Shown in pieces: positions 36,103 through 44,650 of a stretch of 64,000 nucleotides of DNA (its first letter is position 1; each line of letters begins with the position of its first letter). Origin of the DNA: Nocardia rhizosphaerihabitans (lineage in GTDB: Bacteria; Actinomycetota; Actinomycetes; Mycobacteriales; Mycobacteriaceae); NCBI RefSeq assembly GCF_014646295.1, contig NZ_BMNE01000016.1, positions 1 to 64,000 of the forward strand, written 5' to 3'. The position numbers and the translations under genes are program-made. The notes below the pieces were generated by a model, which was not told the DNA's origin, searched no databases, and worked only from the letters and a program-made list of their open reading frames with translations.

Positions 36103-37824
36103 TCATACGAGTTCACCTGCACTGATGGCCTCGGCGAGGGCATGGACACGGCTGAGGTGATGGGCGCCGTAGAAGTCGGCCTCGATCAGGCGCTGCCGGT
36201 CGGCGGCGGACAACTCGGTGTGGGCGAGCACGGCGGTGACCATGCGGCCGTGCATCCACGCTCCGGCAAGCAGGCTGAGCAAGGTCAGGTAACTCACTGA
36301 TCCGGCATAGGCGTCGCGCGGGTTCGCCGCGGCCAGGGACAACAGTGCTTGCGTGGTTTCACGTGCCGTGCGCAGGGCGCGTTCGAGCCGTTCGGCGGTG
36401 CGCGCGGCCACCGGATGGCCGCCGGATCGAAGCGGAGCAAGGCTGGAGTCGATCAGCTCGAAGAACCGTCGTGCTGTCGCACCATCATCGCGAACCAGCT
36501 TGCGGCCGATCAGATCGTTGGCCTGAATTGCGGTGGTGCCCTCATAGATCGGCGTGATTCGCGCATCGCGATAGTGCTGCGCCGCACCGGCTTCCTCGAT
36601 GAAACCCATGCCCCCATAGATCTGGACGCCATCGGAGGCGATGCGCACCGCCTCCTCGGTGAACCAGCCCTTGAGAACCGGAACACAGAAGTCGGCCAGC
36701 TGTCCGGCCTCGGGCGAGTCGGAACGCTGTGTGCGGTCGAGCCACTCCGCCACCTGCATCGAGAAGCCGCGCATCGCCGAGATCGAACTCGACATCGACA
36801 GCAGCAGACGGGCAACGTCGGGGTGGCCGGCGATGGGGGTGCCGGCCGGGCGTCCGACCACCATGCCTTGCACCCGCTGCTGGGCGTAGTCGCGGGCCTC
36901 CTGGTAGGCGAGGTCGGCCAGACCGAGGCCCTGCAGCCCGATACCGATCCGCGCGTTGTTCATCATGATGAACATCGCCGCCAGGCCGCGGTGCAGATCC
37001 CCGACGAGGTAGCCGGTCGCGTCCGCGTAATCCAGCACGCAGGTCGGACTGACATGCAGCCCCAGCTTGTGCTCCAAGGCGACAGTGGTTACGCGATTGC
37101 GCTCAGCGATCCCTCCTTCGCTGTCGACCAGGAACTTCGGCACTACGAACAGCGAAAGGCCGCCCAGCCCCGGAGGGGCGTCCGGGGTACGCGCGAGCAC
37201 GAGATGCACGATGTTGTCTGTCAGATCGTGATCACCCCAGGTGATAAAGATCTTCTGCCCGGTTACTGCCCACGTGCCGTCCCAGTTGGGGCGGGCGTTG
37301 GTCCGGATTGCGGACAGATCGGTGCCGGCCTCGGACTCGGTCAGGTTCATCGTGCCCGTCCACTCGCCGGAAGCGATCTTCGACAGATACACGTCCTTCA
37401 GCTCGGGGCTGGCGACCGCGTTCAAGGCGGCTGCCGCACCGGTGGACAACAGCCAGCACAACGAGAACGCGGGATTGGCGGCGAACCACAGCTCCATGAC
37501 CGCCTGCCGGAGCAGGAAAGGCGCGCCCTCACCTCCGATCTCGGACTCGAGGCCGAACCCGATCCAGCCGGCCCCGGCCAAGGACCGGTAGGCATCCTGG
37601 TAGCCGGCCGGGGTTCGCACGACACCGTCGGACAGCACGCTGCCGACACGATCGCCGACGACATTGAGCGGATGCAGCTTGTCGATCGCGAATTCCGCTG
37701 CGGCGGTCAGGACTTCGTGAGCGTCACTCGCTTTGAGTTCGCCATCGGTCACGACCTCGAGAATGTCCGAGCCGAGGACTTCGCTGTAGAGGAAGTCATA
37801 GTCGGCGATGGGGGCTTTGTACAT
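36103..37824 (-). CDS. acyl-CoA dehydrogenase (large FadE type)
   Basis: A 573-residue acyl-CoA dehydrogenase of the FadE5/AidB-like size class. FAD-binding MNLTESEAGTDLSAIRT (~residues 158-175) and KIFITWGDHDL strand; C-terminal GFIEEAGAAQHYRDARITPIYEGTTAIQ, where the Glu of YEGT marks the usual catalytic position. First dehydrogenation of a beta-oxidation round. Its start follows the SDR stop by 14 bases. Confidence 0.91.
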   Translation of the reverse strand: MYKAPIADYDFLYSEVLGSDILEVVTDGELKASDAHEVLTAAAEFAIDKLHPLNVVGDRVGSVLSDGVVRTPAGYQDAYRSLAGAGWIGFGLESEIGGEGAPFLLRQAVMELWFAANPAFSLCWLLSTGAAAALNAVASPELKDVYLSKIASGEWTGTMNLTESEAGTDLSAIRTNARPNWDGTWAVTGQKIFITWGDHDLTDNIVHLVLARTPDAPPGLGGLSLFVVPKFLVDSEGGIAERNRVTTVALEHKLGLHVSPTCVLDYADATGYLVGDLHRGLAAMFIMMNNARIGIGLQGLGLADLAYQEARDYAQQRVQGMVVGRPAGTPIAGHPDVARLLLSMSSSISAMRGFSMQVAEWLDRTQRSDSPEAGQLADFCVPVLKGWFTEEAVRIASDGVQIYGGMGFIEEAGAAQHYRDARITPIYEGTTAIQANDLIGRKLVRDDGATARRFFELIDSSLAPLRSGGHPVAARTAERLERALRTARETTQALLSLAAANPRDAYAGSVSYLTLLSLLAGAWMHGRMVTAVLAHTELSAADRQRLIEADFYGAHHLSRVHALAEAISAGELV

Positions 37825-37838
37825 GGGGCGTGGTCCTT

Positions 37839-38621
37839 CTAGAACTTGATACCGATGGTTGTGGTGAGACCGCCGTCGAGCGGGATGACCGCTCCAGCAA
37901 TGAAATTCGAGGCGCGCGAGCTGAGGAATACGGCCGTCGCCGCGATATCGGCCGGTTCACCGATTCGACCGACCGGGGAGGCGGCTTTCAGTTGATCGCC
38001 GGCCTCCGCCAGCAGCGCTGCCGTCATCTTCGACGGGAACGGTCCCGGGGCGATGGCATTGACCAGAATGGTGGGTGCCAGTTCCGCGGCCAGGTGGCGG
38101 GTGAGGTGGTGAATGGCGGCTTTGGACGCCGAGTAGGAGAAGTTGGGGACGCCAGGCACCGCCAGCCCGTCGATGGAGCCGATATTGATCACCCGGGCCG
38201 GGTCCTGCTCGGTGGAGGCCTTCTCGAGGAGTGGGCGCGCCACGCGGGTCATCGTGAACGGCGCTTTGACATTGGCGCCGAGCACCCTGTCCCACGCGGC
38301 GTCGGGAAACTCGTCGAGCGGCGCGCCCCAGGTGGCACCGGCATTGTTGACCAGCACGTGCAGCTTCGGTTCGCGGGCCGCGATCGCGTCGATCAACGCT
38401 TGACACTGGTCCTCGCTGGTGACGTCGCACGGGATGGCCTGCACCTCACCGAATTCCGAGAGCGCGGTTGCCGCCTCGGCGCAGGCGGCTTCCTTCCGCG
38501 AGGTGATGTACACGCGGGCACCTGCCCTCAGGTATCCCTCGGCGATCATGTAGCCGATGCCGCGGGTACCGCCGGTGACCAGGACCGTCTTGCCTGACAC
38601 GGAGAACAGTTCGGGGAACAT
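37839..38621 (-). CDS. 3-oxoacyl reductase-like SDR, first gene of a beta-oxidation operon
   Basis: A 260-residue SDR: VLVTGGTRGIGYMIAEGYL (~13-31), NNAGATWG (~92), Ser in INIGSIDG, Tyr/Lys in YSASKAAIHHL, C-terminal IAGAVIPLDGG. GAAAGG-type ribosome site. It heads an operon with the acyl-CoA dehydrogenase, thiolase and MBL hydrolase: together these give desaturation, 3-hydroxy oxidation and cleavage of an acyl-CoA. Upstream are a strong promoter element (38667-38698) and a PadR-type operator (38714-38729). Confidence 0.9.
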   Translation of the reverse strand: MFPELFSVSGKTVLVTGGTRGIGYMIAEGYLRAGARVYITSRKEAACAEAATALSEFGEVQAIPCDVTSEDQCQALIDAIAAREPKLHVLVNNAGATWGAPLDEFPDAAWDRVLGANVKAPFTMTRVARPLLEKASTEQDPARVINIGSIDGLAVPGVPNFSYSASKAAIHHLTRHLAAELAPTILVNAIAPGPFPSKMTAALLAEAGDQLKAASPVGRIGEPADIAATAVFLSSRASNFIAGAVIPLDGGLTTTIGIKF

Positions 38622-38666
38622 GGGGGCCTTTCCTGAGTGCAGAGTCGGTGGCGACAACGGTTCACT

Positions 38667-38698
38667 GAACAGTAGAGAGCGATCGCTATCATGGTCAA
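38667..38698 (-). promoter_or_regulatory. promoter of the SDR/ACAD/thiolase operon with palindromic spacer
   Basis: On the minus strand: -35 TTGACC (38693-38698), 18-base spacer, -10 TACTGT (38669-38674). The spacer contains GATAGCGA/TCGCTCTC, an almost perfect 16-bp palindrome around AGCGATCGCT. The same arrangement with nearly the same bases stands before the five-gene operon at 59998-60026. Confidence 0.75.
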
Positions 38699-38713
38699 GC
38701 ATTCGTAACCTTA

Positions 38714-38729
38714 ATGCAACTTGTTGCAT
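38714..38729. promoter_or_regulatory. PadR-type operator, copy 1
   Basis: ATGCAACTTGTTGCAT: arms ATGCAAC / GTTGCAT around TT. It lies between the divergent SDR and enoyl-CoA hydratase genes and is followed by CATAAT, a likely -10 for the plus-strand gene. The same 14-base core is repeated at 41758-41771 next to a PadR gene. Confidence 0.85.
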
Positions 38730-38792
38730 AATGTCGACCCCGAGGTCGATCATCGTTGTGACCCGCACACCGAAACTGGGAGAGAAACGACC

Positions 38793-39626
38793 ATGACCCG
38801 AGTAACCGATCGATCGACGGCAGGACCGACCGAGGACGAGTTGCGCACAGCAGGACTGCGATTCGCCCACAACGGGCCGATCGCCGAGATCACGCTGTGC
38901 AAACCGGAACGGCGTAACACGCAGACTCCGGCGATGTGGCGGGCGCTCGCTTCGTTGGGACGGGCGATGCCGGCCGATGTGCGCGTTCTGGTCGTGCGCG
39001 CCGAAGGGCTCAGTTTCTCCGCCGGCCTGGATCGCTCCATGCTGGACGTCACCGCAGGCACCGAAACCCTGGCCGGCCTGCTAGAGGGTCCCGACGCTGC
39101 GATCGCTCAGGCGATACACGAGTACCAGGAAGGCTTCCTGTTTCTCCGCGATCCGAATTTCATCTCGATCGCCGCTGTTCAGGGGCATGCCGTCGGCGCC
39201 GGGTTCCAACTCGCCCTCGCCTGCGATCTCAGGATCGTGGCCGAGGACGCCGTCTTCCGCATGAAGGAACCCGCCCTCGGCCTGGTGCCCGACCTGACCG
39301 GCCTGACGCCCCTGGTCCGACAGGTCGGGTACGGGCGCGCACTCGAAATCTGCGCTCGAGCACGTGCGCTCGACGCCGTCGAAGCGGCAGCCCTGGGATT
39401 GGCCCACTCCGTGGTGCCCTCCGGAGATCTCGAACGCGAGGTCGAGGATTGTGCGCATGCCCTCCTGCAGCCGGATGCCGGAGCCGCTCGCGAACTCAAG
39501 GCGCTGCTGCAATCGGCCGAAATCTCCGACCTCGAACAGCAACGACAGCGTGAGGGCGCGGCCCAAACGCGCCTGCTGCGCGCCCTTTCCGCTACCACGG
39601 ACGACCCCGGCCGACGACCGTTCTGA
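38793..39626 (+). CDS. enoyl-CoA hydratase
   Basis: A 277-residue crotonase-family protein. Oxyanion-hole segments LSFSAGLDRSML and AVQGHAVGAGFQLALACDLRI; catalytic Glu in MKEPALGLVPDLTG, with a second acidic position in ALEICARA. GGGAGAG ribosome site before ATG 38793. Divergent from the beta-oxidation operon and controlled by the same intergenic region. Confidence 0.88.
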   Translation: MTRVTDRSTAGPTEDELRTAGLRFAHNGPIAEITLCKPERRNTQTPAMWRALASLGRAMPADVRVLVVRAEGLSFSAGLDRSMLDVTAGTETLAGLLEGPDAAIAQAIHEYQEGFLFLRDPNFISIAAVQGHAVGAGFQLALACDLRIVAEDAVFRMKEPALGLVPDLTGLTPLVRQVGYGRALEICARARALDAVEAAALGLAHSVVPSGDLEREVEDCAHALLQPDAGAARELKALLQSAEISDLEQQRQREGAAQTRLLRALSATTDDPGRRPF

Positions 39627-39679
39627 AGCCGTTGCGCGCAACCTCCACAGCAGTCGAATCCACACCGGCTCGATGACGG

Positions 39680-41701
39680 TCAGATCCGTGCAGCCAGCTC
39701 CGCACCCTCGCGAATCGCGCGTTTGGCGTCGAGCTCGCCCGCGACAGCTGCCCCGCCGATGAGATGGGTCGGTATCCCACGGCTCAGCAGCTCGTCGTGG
39801 ATACCGCGCTCGGACAGCTGGCCCGCGCACACGACCACCGTGTCCACGGCCAATGTTTCGGCGCGGCCGTTCACGGTGATATGCAGACCCGCATCGTCGA
39901 TGGACTCGTAGGTCACCCCGGTCATCATTCTGACCCCGCGTGACCCGACGTGCGCCCGATGGATCCAGCCTGTGGTCAACCCTAGGCTCGCACCCATCTT
40001 GTCCTGCTTGCGCTGCAGCAGGTAGACCTCGCGTGCGGACCCGGCCGCGACCGGTGCCCGAACTCCACCCGGCACGTCCGGATCGACATCCACTCCCCAG
40101 TGCCGGAAGAACTCCTCGAGGCGGTCGGCCTCGGGGGTCTCCACACCCGTAACGAACGTGGCGACATCGAATCCGATGCCACCGGCGCCGATGATGGCGA
40201 CCCGCGCACCGATCGGTGCCACACCCCGGAGCACATCGACATAGCTGACCACCGACGGATGCGAGGCACCGGCGATCGATATCTCGCGCGGCTTCACTCC
40301 GGTCGCGATGACGATTTCGTCGAAATCCTCCGCGATCAGCATTTCGGCGCAGGCCTGCGTCTCCAGCCGGACCGAGACGCCTGCCTCCGCCAGCTCGCCC
40401 TCGTAGTACCTGATCGTCTCGCGATACTCCGACTTGCCCGGAACCCGCCAGGCCAGATCGAACTGTCCACCGAGGGTCGGCCGGCTTTCGAACAAGGTCA
40501 CCTGGTGACCACGCCGCCCAGCGAAGGCACTGAACGCCATTCCCGCCATACCAGCGCCCACCACGCCGATGCGTTTGCGCGCTGGTGGCGGTGTGACCAT
40601 GAGGGTGAGCTCATGGCCCGCGCGCGGATTCACCAGGCAGGTCGTGGTCTTCTCGGCCAGCGTGTGGTCGATGCAGGCTTGATTACACGCGATACAGCCA
40701 TTGATCCGGTGCGCTCGCCCGGTGCGTGCCTTGTTCACGAACTCCGGATCAGCCAGCAGCGGACGCGCCATCGATATCAGGTCGGCGGCACCGCTGTCGA
40801 GAATCTGCTCGGCAAGTTCCGGGGTGTTGATCCGATTGCTCGCTACGACCGGAATACTCACGGCCGCACGGATTTTCGCGGAGTAGTCCCGGAACGCTCC
40901 CGGCGGAACCGGCGAGGCGATGGTCGGGACACTCGATTCATGCCAACCGATCCCCGTGCTCAGCATCGACACTCCGGCCCGCTCGAGTTCACGGGCCAAT
41001 TCGATCGTCTCGGCGAAGGTGGAGCCGTCCGGAACCAGATCGGTGAGGGAGATCCGGAATGAAATCAAGAGGTCTTCGCCAACGGCTCGGCGGGTGCTGC
41101 GAACGATCTCGAGCGCGAAGCGGGCCCTGTTCTCGAAGTCTCCACCCCATTCGTCGGTCCTGAGGTTGGTACGTGGCGCGAGAAACTCATTGATGAGGTA
41201 CCCCTCGGATCCCATGATCTCGACGCCGTCGTAGCCGGCGGACCGTGCGAGCACTGCCGCGGACACGAAATCCTCTATCGTACTGACGATTTCGGCCGGA
41301 TCCAGTTCGCGCGGCACGAAGCGGTTGATGGGAGCTCGTACCGCGCTCGGTGCCACCAGGTCGGGATGCTTGGCATAGCGGCCGAAATGCAGAATCTGTA
41401 ACGCGATGCGCCCGCCGTCGGCGTGAACCGCATCGGTCACCAGCCGATGCTGCCGCACATCTTCGGCCGAGGACATGGTCGCGCCCAGCTCGAACGGCCT
41501 GCCAGCGTGATTCGGGGCGACACCGCCGGTAACGATGAGGCCGACGCCACCCCGTGCACGTTCGGCGTAGAACGCAGCCATCGCCTCGAATCCGCCTTCG
41601 GCCTCCTCCAGACCCAGGTGCATGGAGCCCATGACCACCCGATTCGGCAAGGTCAGCGGGCCGACGTCGAGCGGTTCGAACAGTTTGGGGAATGGCGTCA
41701 T
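39680..41701 (-). CDS. 2,4-dienoyl-CoA reductase-like (FadH-type) Fe-S flavoenzyme
   Basis: A 673-residue protein with an N-terminal old-yellow-enzyme TIM barrel (FMN; PNRVVMGSMHLGL, YDGVEIMGSEGYL), a 4Fe-4S motif C-x2-C-x3-C-x11-C in GCIACNQACIDH...CLVNP (~residues 335-355), and a C-terminal FAD/NAD(P) half (RIGVVGAGMAGMAFSAFAGRRG, VAIIGAGGIGFDVATFV). This is the 2,4-dienoyl-CoA reductase / trimethylamine dehydrogenase layout. It would saturate conjugated double bonds in acyl-CoA. Divergent from the PadR gene across operator copy 2. Confidence 0.91.
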   Translation of the reverse strand: MTPFPKLFEPLDVGPLTLPNRVVMGSMHLGLEEAEGGFEAMAAFYAERARGGVGLIVTGGVAPNHAGRPFELGATMSSAEDVRQHRLVTDAVHADGGRIALQILHFGRYAKHPDLVAPSAVRAPINRFVPRELDPAEIVSTIEDFVSAAVLARSAGYDGVEIMGSEGYLINEFLAPRTNLRTDEWGGDFENRARFALEIVRSTRRAVGEDLLISFRISLTDLVPDGSTFAETIELARELERAGVSMLSTGIGWHESSVPTIASPVPPGAFRDYSAKIRAAVSIPVVASNRINTPELAEQILDSGAADLISMARPLLADPEFVNKARTGRAHRINGCIACNQACIDHTLAEKTTTCLVNPRAGHELTLMVTPPPARKRIGVVGAGMAGMAFSAFAGRRGHQVTLFESRPTLGGQFDLAWRVPGKSEYRETIRYYEGELAEAGVSVRLETQACAEMLIAEDFDEIVIATGVKPREISIAGASHPSVVSYVDVLRGVAPIGARVAIIGAGGIGFDVATFVTGVETPEADRLEEFFRHWGVDVDPDVPGGVRAPVAAGSAREVYLLQRKQDKMGASLGLTTGWIHRAHVGSRGVRMMTGVTYESIDDAGLHITVNGRAETLAVDTVVVCAGQLSERGIHDELLSRGIPTHLIGGAAVAGELDAKRAIREGAELAARI

Positions 41702-41754
41702 CGATCTTGTCCTTCAGTGGGGTTTCGGAAGCGTCCGGGTTGCGACGATAGCGG

Positions 41755-41774
41755 TTGTGCAACTTGTTGCACAA
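41755..41774. promoter_or_regulatory. PadR-type operator, copy 2
   Basis: TTGTGCAACTTGTTGCACAA, a 20-bp inverted repeat with only the central TT unpaired. It lies in the gap between the divergent FadH-like gene and the PadR gene, 74 bases before the latter. Confidence 0.88.
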
Positions 41775-41847
41775 TAGCGGCTGGGGCACCGTAGGTAAGG
41801 TTGGCGGCGCCTGTTCATCGCACACCATCAACGGAGGTCAGCGAACG

Positions 41848-42408
41848 ATGTCACTGCGGTGCGCGATTCTCACCGCGCTCATGGAGCGCCCCGCTACCGG
41901 CAAAGAGCTGACGCGGCGATTCGACTCGTCGATCGGCTACTTCTGGCATGCCACCCATCAGCAGGTCTATCGCGAACTCAAGGCCATGACCGACGACGGC
42001 CTGATCCACCCGCACGCGAGCCAGGAAAGGCTCCGCGGCGCGCCGCGTACCTATGAGATCGCCGAAGCCGGGGTGCGACATTTGCGGGAATGGGTCGGCA
42101 CCAACCAGGGCCCGGTACCGGTCAGGGATCCGCTACTGGTGCGCCTGCGCGCTGCCGCCGTCCTGGGCGACATCGACCTCAGCGATGACATTCAACAACA
42201 TCTGGACTATCACCGGGCGATGCTCGAGACGTACCGCGGTATCGAGGATCGAGACTTCAACCGCCCTCCGACGACGCGCAGGGAACGGCTCCAGCACCTG
42301 ATCCTGCGGGCGGGCATCGACACCGAATTGTCCTGGACCGAATGGTGTGCGAAGGCGGCCGATCAACTGGCAACCGATCCGGCCGAGAGCGATCATCGAT
42401 CGTCCTGA
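41848..42408 (+). CDS. PadR-family regulator
   Basis: A 186-residue PadR protein. The winged HTH is at residues 1-85: LRCAILTALMERPATGKELTRRFDSSIGYFWHATHQQVYRELKAM, with the wing LRGAPRTYEIAEAG. The C-terminal ~90 residues form the helical dimerisation domain (YHRAMLETYRGIED...). GGAGG lies upstream of ATG 41848. The palindrome just upstream and its copy at 38714 are the probable targets, linking the FadH-like gene, this gene and the SDR/enoyl-CoA hydratase pair. Confidence 0.9.
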   Translation: MSLRCAILTALMERPATGKELTRRFDSSIGYFWHATHQQVYRELKAMTDDGLIHPHASQERLRGAPRTYEIAEAGVRHLREWVGTNQGPVPVRDPLLVRLRAAAVLGDIDLSDDIQQHLDYHRAMLETYRGIEDRDFNRPPTTRRERLQHLILRAGIDTELSWTEWCAKAADQLATDPAESDHRSS

Positions 42409-42446
42409 CCGCCGACGCGGATCCGGTAGACCGCCCGTTCACGATC

Positions 42447-42493
42447 CTGGCGCACTCGTACCAGTGGACGGCACACTCGTTCTATAGGAGACG
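42447..42493 (+). promoter_or_regulatory. shared upstream element, copy 1
   Basis: A 47-base block beginning CTGGCGCACTCGTACCAG and ending CACTCGTTCTATAGGAG. It matches 43538-43583 at roughly three quarters of positions by eye. It precedes the alpha/beta hydrolase by about 60 bases. The CACTCGTTCTAT core also resembles segments before three other genes in this island. Confidence 0.6.
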
Positions 42494-42554
42494 GCCCGTG
42501 CATTCCTAGGTTGGTGGTGTCCGACACACAACCCGGCGTGAAGAGGAAATGCAC

Positions 42555-43460
42555 ATGACTCGCGAAGACATCGAATTCAACGGCGAAGGTGGTGTCACCC
42601 TCCGCGGCTGGTTCTACCCGGCGCAGAACACCACCACCCCGGCGCCGGTCGTCGTCCTGACGCACGGCATGTCCGGCGTCAAGGAAATGTACCTGGACGA
42701 ATACGCCAGTGTCTTCGCCGAAGCCGGCCTCAACGCGCTCGTCTACGACCACCGGAATTTCGGTGACAGCGACGGATCTCCTCGTCAAGAGCTCGACCCG
42801 GTTCTCCAGGTTCGGGACTATCGGAACGCGATCACCTACGCCACCACCCGCCCGGAGGTCGATAAGGCCAGGGTCGGTGCCTGGGGCACCAGCTTCTCTG
42901 GTGGAATCGCTCTGATGGTCGCGGCGATCGACAGAAGGGTGAAGGCCGTCGTCGCCCAGGTGCCCATGATCTCGGGTCCGGCCACATTGGACCGGCTGAT
43001 CCGGCCGGACTTCCTGCCCCACGTCCGCGGGAACCTCGACGCCGACCGTCTCAACCGGTTCGCCGGTGGTGAGCCCGCGATGCTCCCGGCTGTCTCAGCC
43101 GACCCCATGGGACAGGCCGCAATGCCTCAGCCCGATGCCTACGAGTGGTTCACCAAGGTATCGCTGGACCGGGCTCCGAACTGGAAGAACGAGATTACGG
43201 CGCGCAGCCTGGAGATGGCAGGCGAATTCGACCCCGGCAGCTTCATCGCCCAGATCTCGCCAACTCCGCTGCTGATGGTCATCGCCGACGAGGACGCTTG
43301 TACGCCTTACGCTCTCGCGTTCGACGCCTACGAGCGGGCCCGCGAGCCCAAGCAGCTCGTCGTCACCCATGGCGGGCACTTCGACTTCTACGAAGGTCCC
43401 GGCTTCGACGAGGTCTCCGCAGCCGCGCGAGACCACTTCGTCAAGCACCTGCGGGCCTGA
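42555..43460 (+). CDS. alpha/beta hydrolase
   Basis: A 301-residue alpha/beta hydrolase. The oxyanion strand is VVLTHGMSGVKEMYLDEYA (~33-51), the nucleophile Ser is in GTSFSGG (~115), the acid Asp in IADEDACTP and the His in HGGHFDFYEG. ATG 42555 fits AGAGG eight bases upstream better than ATG 42549. It resembles YcjY/acetyl-esterase-like hydrolases encoded with catabolic genes. It is a single transcription unit bounded by a 15-bp hairpin. Confidence 0.87.
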   Translation: MTREDIEFNGEGGVTLRGWFYPAQNTTTPAPVVVLTHGMSGVKEMYLDEYASVFAEAGLNALVYDHRNFGDSDGSPRQELDPVLQVRDYRNAITYATTRPEVDKARVGAWGTSFSGGIALMVAAIDRRVKAVVAQVPMISGPATLDRLIRPDFLPHVRGNLDADRLNRFAGGEPAMLPAVSADPMGQAAMPQPDAYEWFTKVSLDRAPNWKNEITARSLEMAGEFDPGSFIAQISPTPLLMVIADEDACTPYALAFDAYERAREPKQLVVTHGGHFDFYEGPGFDEVSAAARDHFVKHLRA

Positions 43461-43480
43461 GACTCCCCCGCTCGAACGAT

Positions 43481-43514
43481 CCGTGGCTCCCAGGCAACCG
43501 CCTGGGAGCCACGG
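43481..43514 (+). terminator. terminator after the alpha/beta hydrolase
   Basis: A perfect 15-bp stem (CCGTGGCTCCCAGGC and complement) with a 4-base AACC loop, 20 bases after the stop codon. Confidence 0.8.
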
Positions 43515-43537
43515 CCCGTTGCGGGGTCGGCGAGGAT

Positions 43538-43583
43538 CTGGCGCTCCCGTACCAGCGCCGGGCACGCTCGTTCTACGAGACGG
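43538..43583 (+). promoter_or_regulatory. shared upstream element, copy 2
   Basis: Near-repeat of 42447-42493, here placed before the MBL hydrolase gene. The core CTCGTTCTACGAG is itself a perfect 5-3-5 inverted repeat. Confidence 0.6.
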
Positions 43584-43666
43584 GGATCACTCTTTTCTAC
43601 CGTGGGTATAGGTCGGCGCCGTAGCCACGGGCCGCTGATCGATCACTCTGCAACTGGAGGTTTCCT

Positions 43667-44548
43667 ATGAGCACCGACACCAATGCGCCTGCGGTACCCA
43701 TCCGCGCGACGGTCTTCGTCAGTCGCTGGCCGAATGTCCCGGCCTTCGAGTTTCCCGGCATTCCGAATGGCACCTTCTCACCGACCACAGCCGTCCTGGT
43801 GAGTGGCGCGACGGAGGTCGTTCTCATCGACGCGCTGTACCTGAAGGACGACGTCCAGGACCTCGGCGATCTGATCGAGCGCACCGGTAAGAAGCTGACC
43901 ACGATCTACATCACCCACGATCACCAGGATCACTACCTGGGCATCGGACCGCTCAAGGAGCGCTTCCCGGACGCGAAATGCGTTGCGCTGCCGCATGTGA
44001 TCGAGTCCATGAAGCAGACCATGGACCTGCAGACCATGCAGTGGAATCTGCTGTTCGGCGACGCGGTCGTACCTTCGGGTCCGCTTCCGGACCCGTTGGA
44101 GACCAACACCCTCTACGTCGACGGATCCCCCTTGCACATCATCGAGGTGAAGCAGGCCGACGTCCATCCCACCACCATCGTGCACATTCCCGAGATCGAC
44201 GCCGTTATCGCCGGCGATTCCATCTACAACGAGATCTTCCCGATGCTCGGCCTGTCGACTCCCGAGGAATGGCACGACTGGCTCGACACCGTCGATGTCG
44301 TGGAGAAGCTCCAGCCGAAGATGATCGTCTGCGGACACCGCAGGCCAGACGGCGACGACTACGCGGTCGAGACCATGATCGCCCAGACTCGTTCATACAT
44401 CAAGGATTTCATCGCTGCCTTCCCTGGTGCGAAGGACGCCGACGACCTGGTGTCGATCATGAGCGCCAAATACCCCAACCACGCCAACCTGTGGACTTTG
44501 CAGTTCTCCGCCATCAACGCGATCGCGGCACGCGACGGCGCGCAATAG
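43667..44548 (+). CDS. metallo-beta-lactamase-fold hydrolase, paralogue
   Basis: A 293-residue MBL-fold protein with THDHQDHYLG (metal motif H-x-D-x2-D-H; the second His of the canonical H-x-H-x-D-H is replaced by Asp-His spacing T-H-D-H), IAGDSIYN and VCGHRRPDG. C-terminal KYPNHANLWTL matches the 33947-34777 paralogue. TGGAGG precedes ATG 43667. Role probably as for its paralogue, in hydrolysis of a pathway intermediate. Confidence 0.86.
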   Translation: MSTDTNAPAVPIRATVFVSRWPNVPAFEFPGIPNGTFSPTTAVLVSGATEVVLIDALYLKDDVQDLGDLIERTGKKLTTIYITHDHQDHYLGIGPLKERFPDAKCVALPHVIESMKQTMDLQTMQWNLLFGDAVVPSGPLPDPLETNTLYVDGSPLHIIEVKQADVHPTTIVHIPEIDAVIAGDSIYNEIFPMLGLSTPEEWHDWLDTVDVVEKLQPKMIVCGHRRPDGDDYAVETMIAQTRSYIKDFIAAFPGAKDADDLVSIMSAKYPNHANLWTLQFSAINAIAARDGAQ

Positions 44549-44650
44549 ACCTCTACGCCGCGCCGTGACCTGGCCGACCACGCCCGACTCGAGTCGTGGT
44601 CGCGCCAAGCCCGTGCGCTCCCAACACACCTCCACCCGATAGGTACGCCA

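Noticed and set aside
43600..43612. GTGGGTATAGG as a SigF-type -10
   Set aside because: GGGTAT fits the SigF -10, but I could not find a convincing GGTTT -35 at the right distance.
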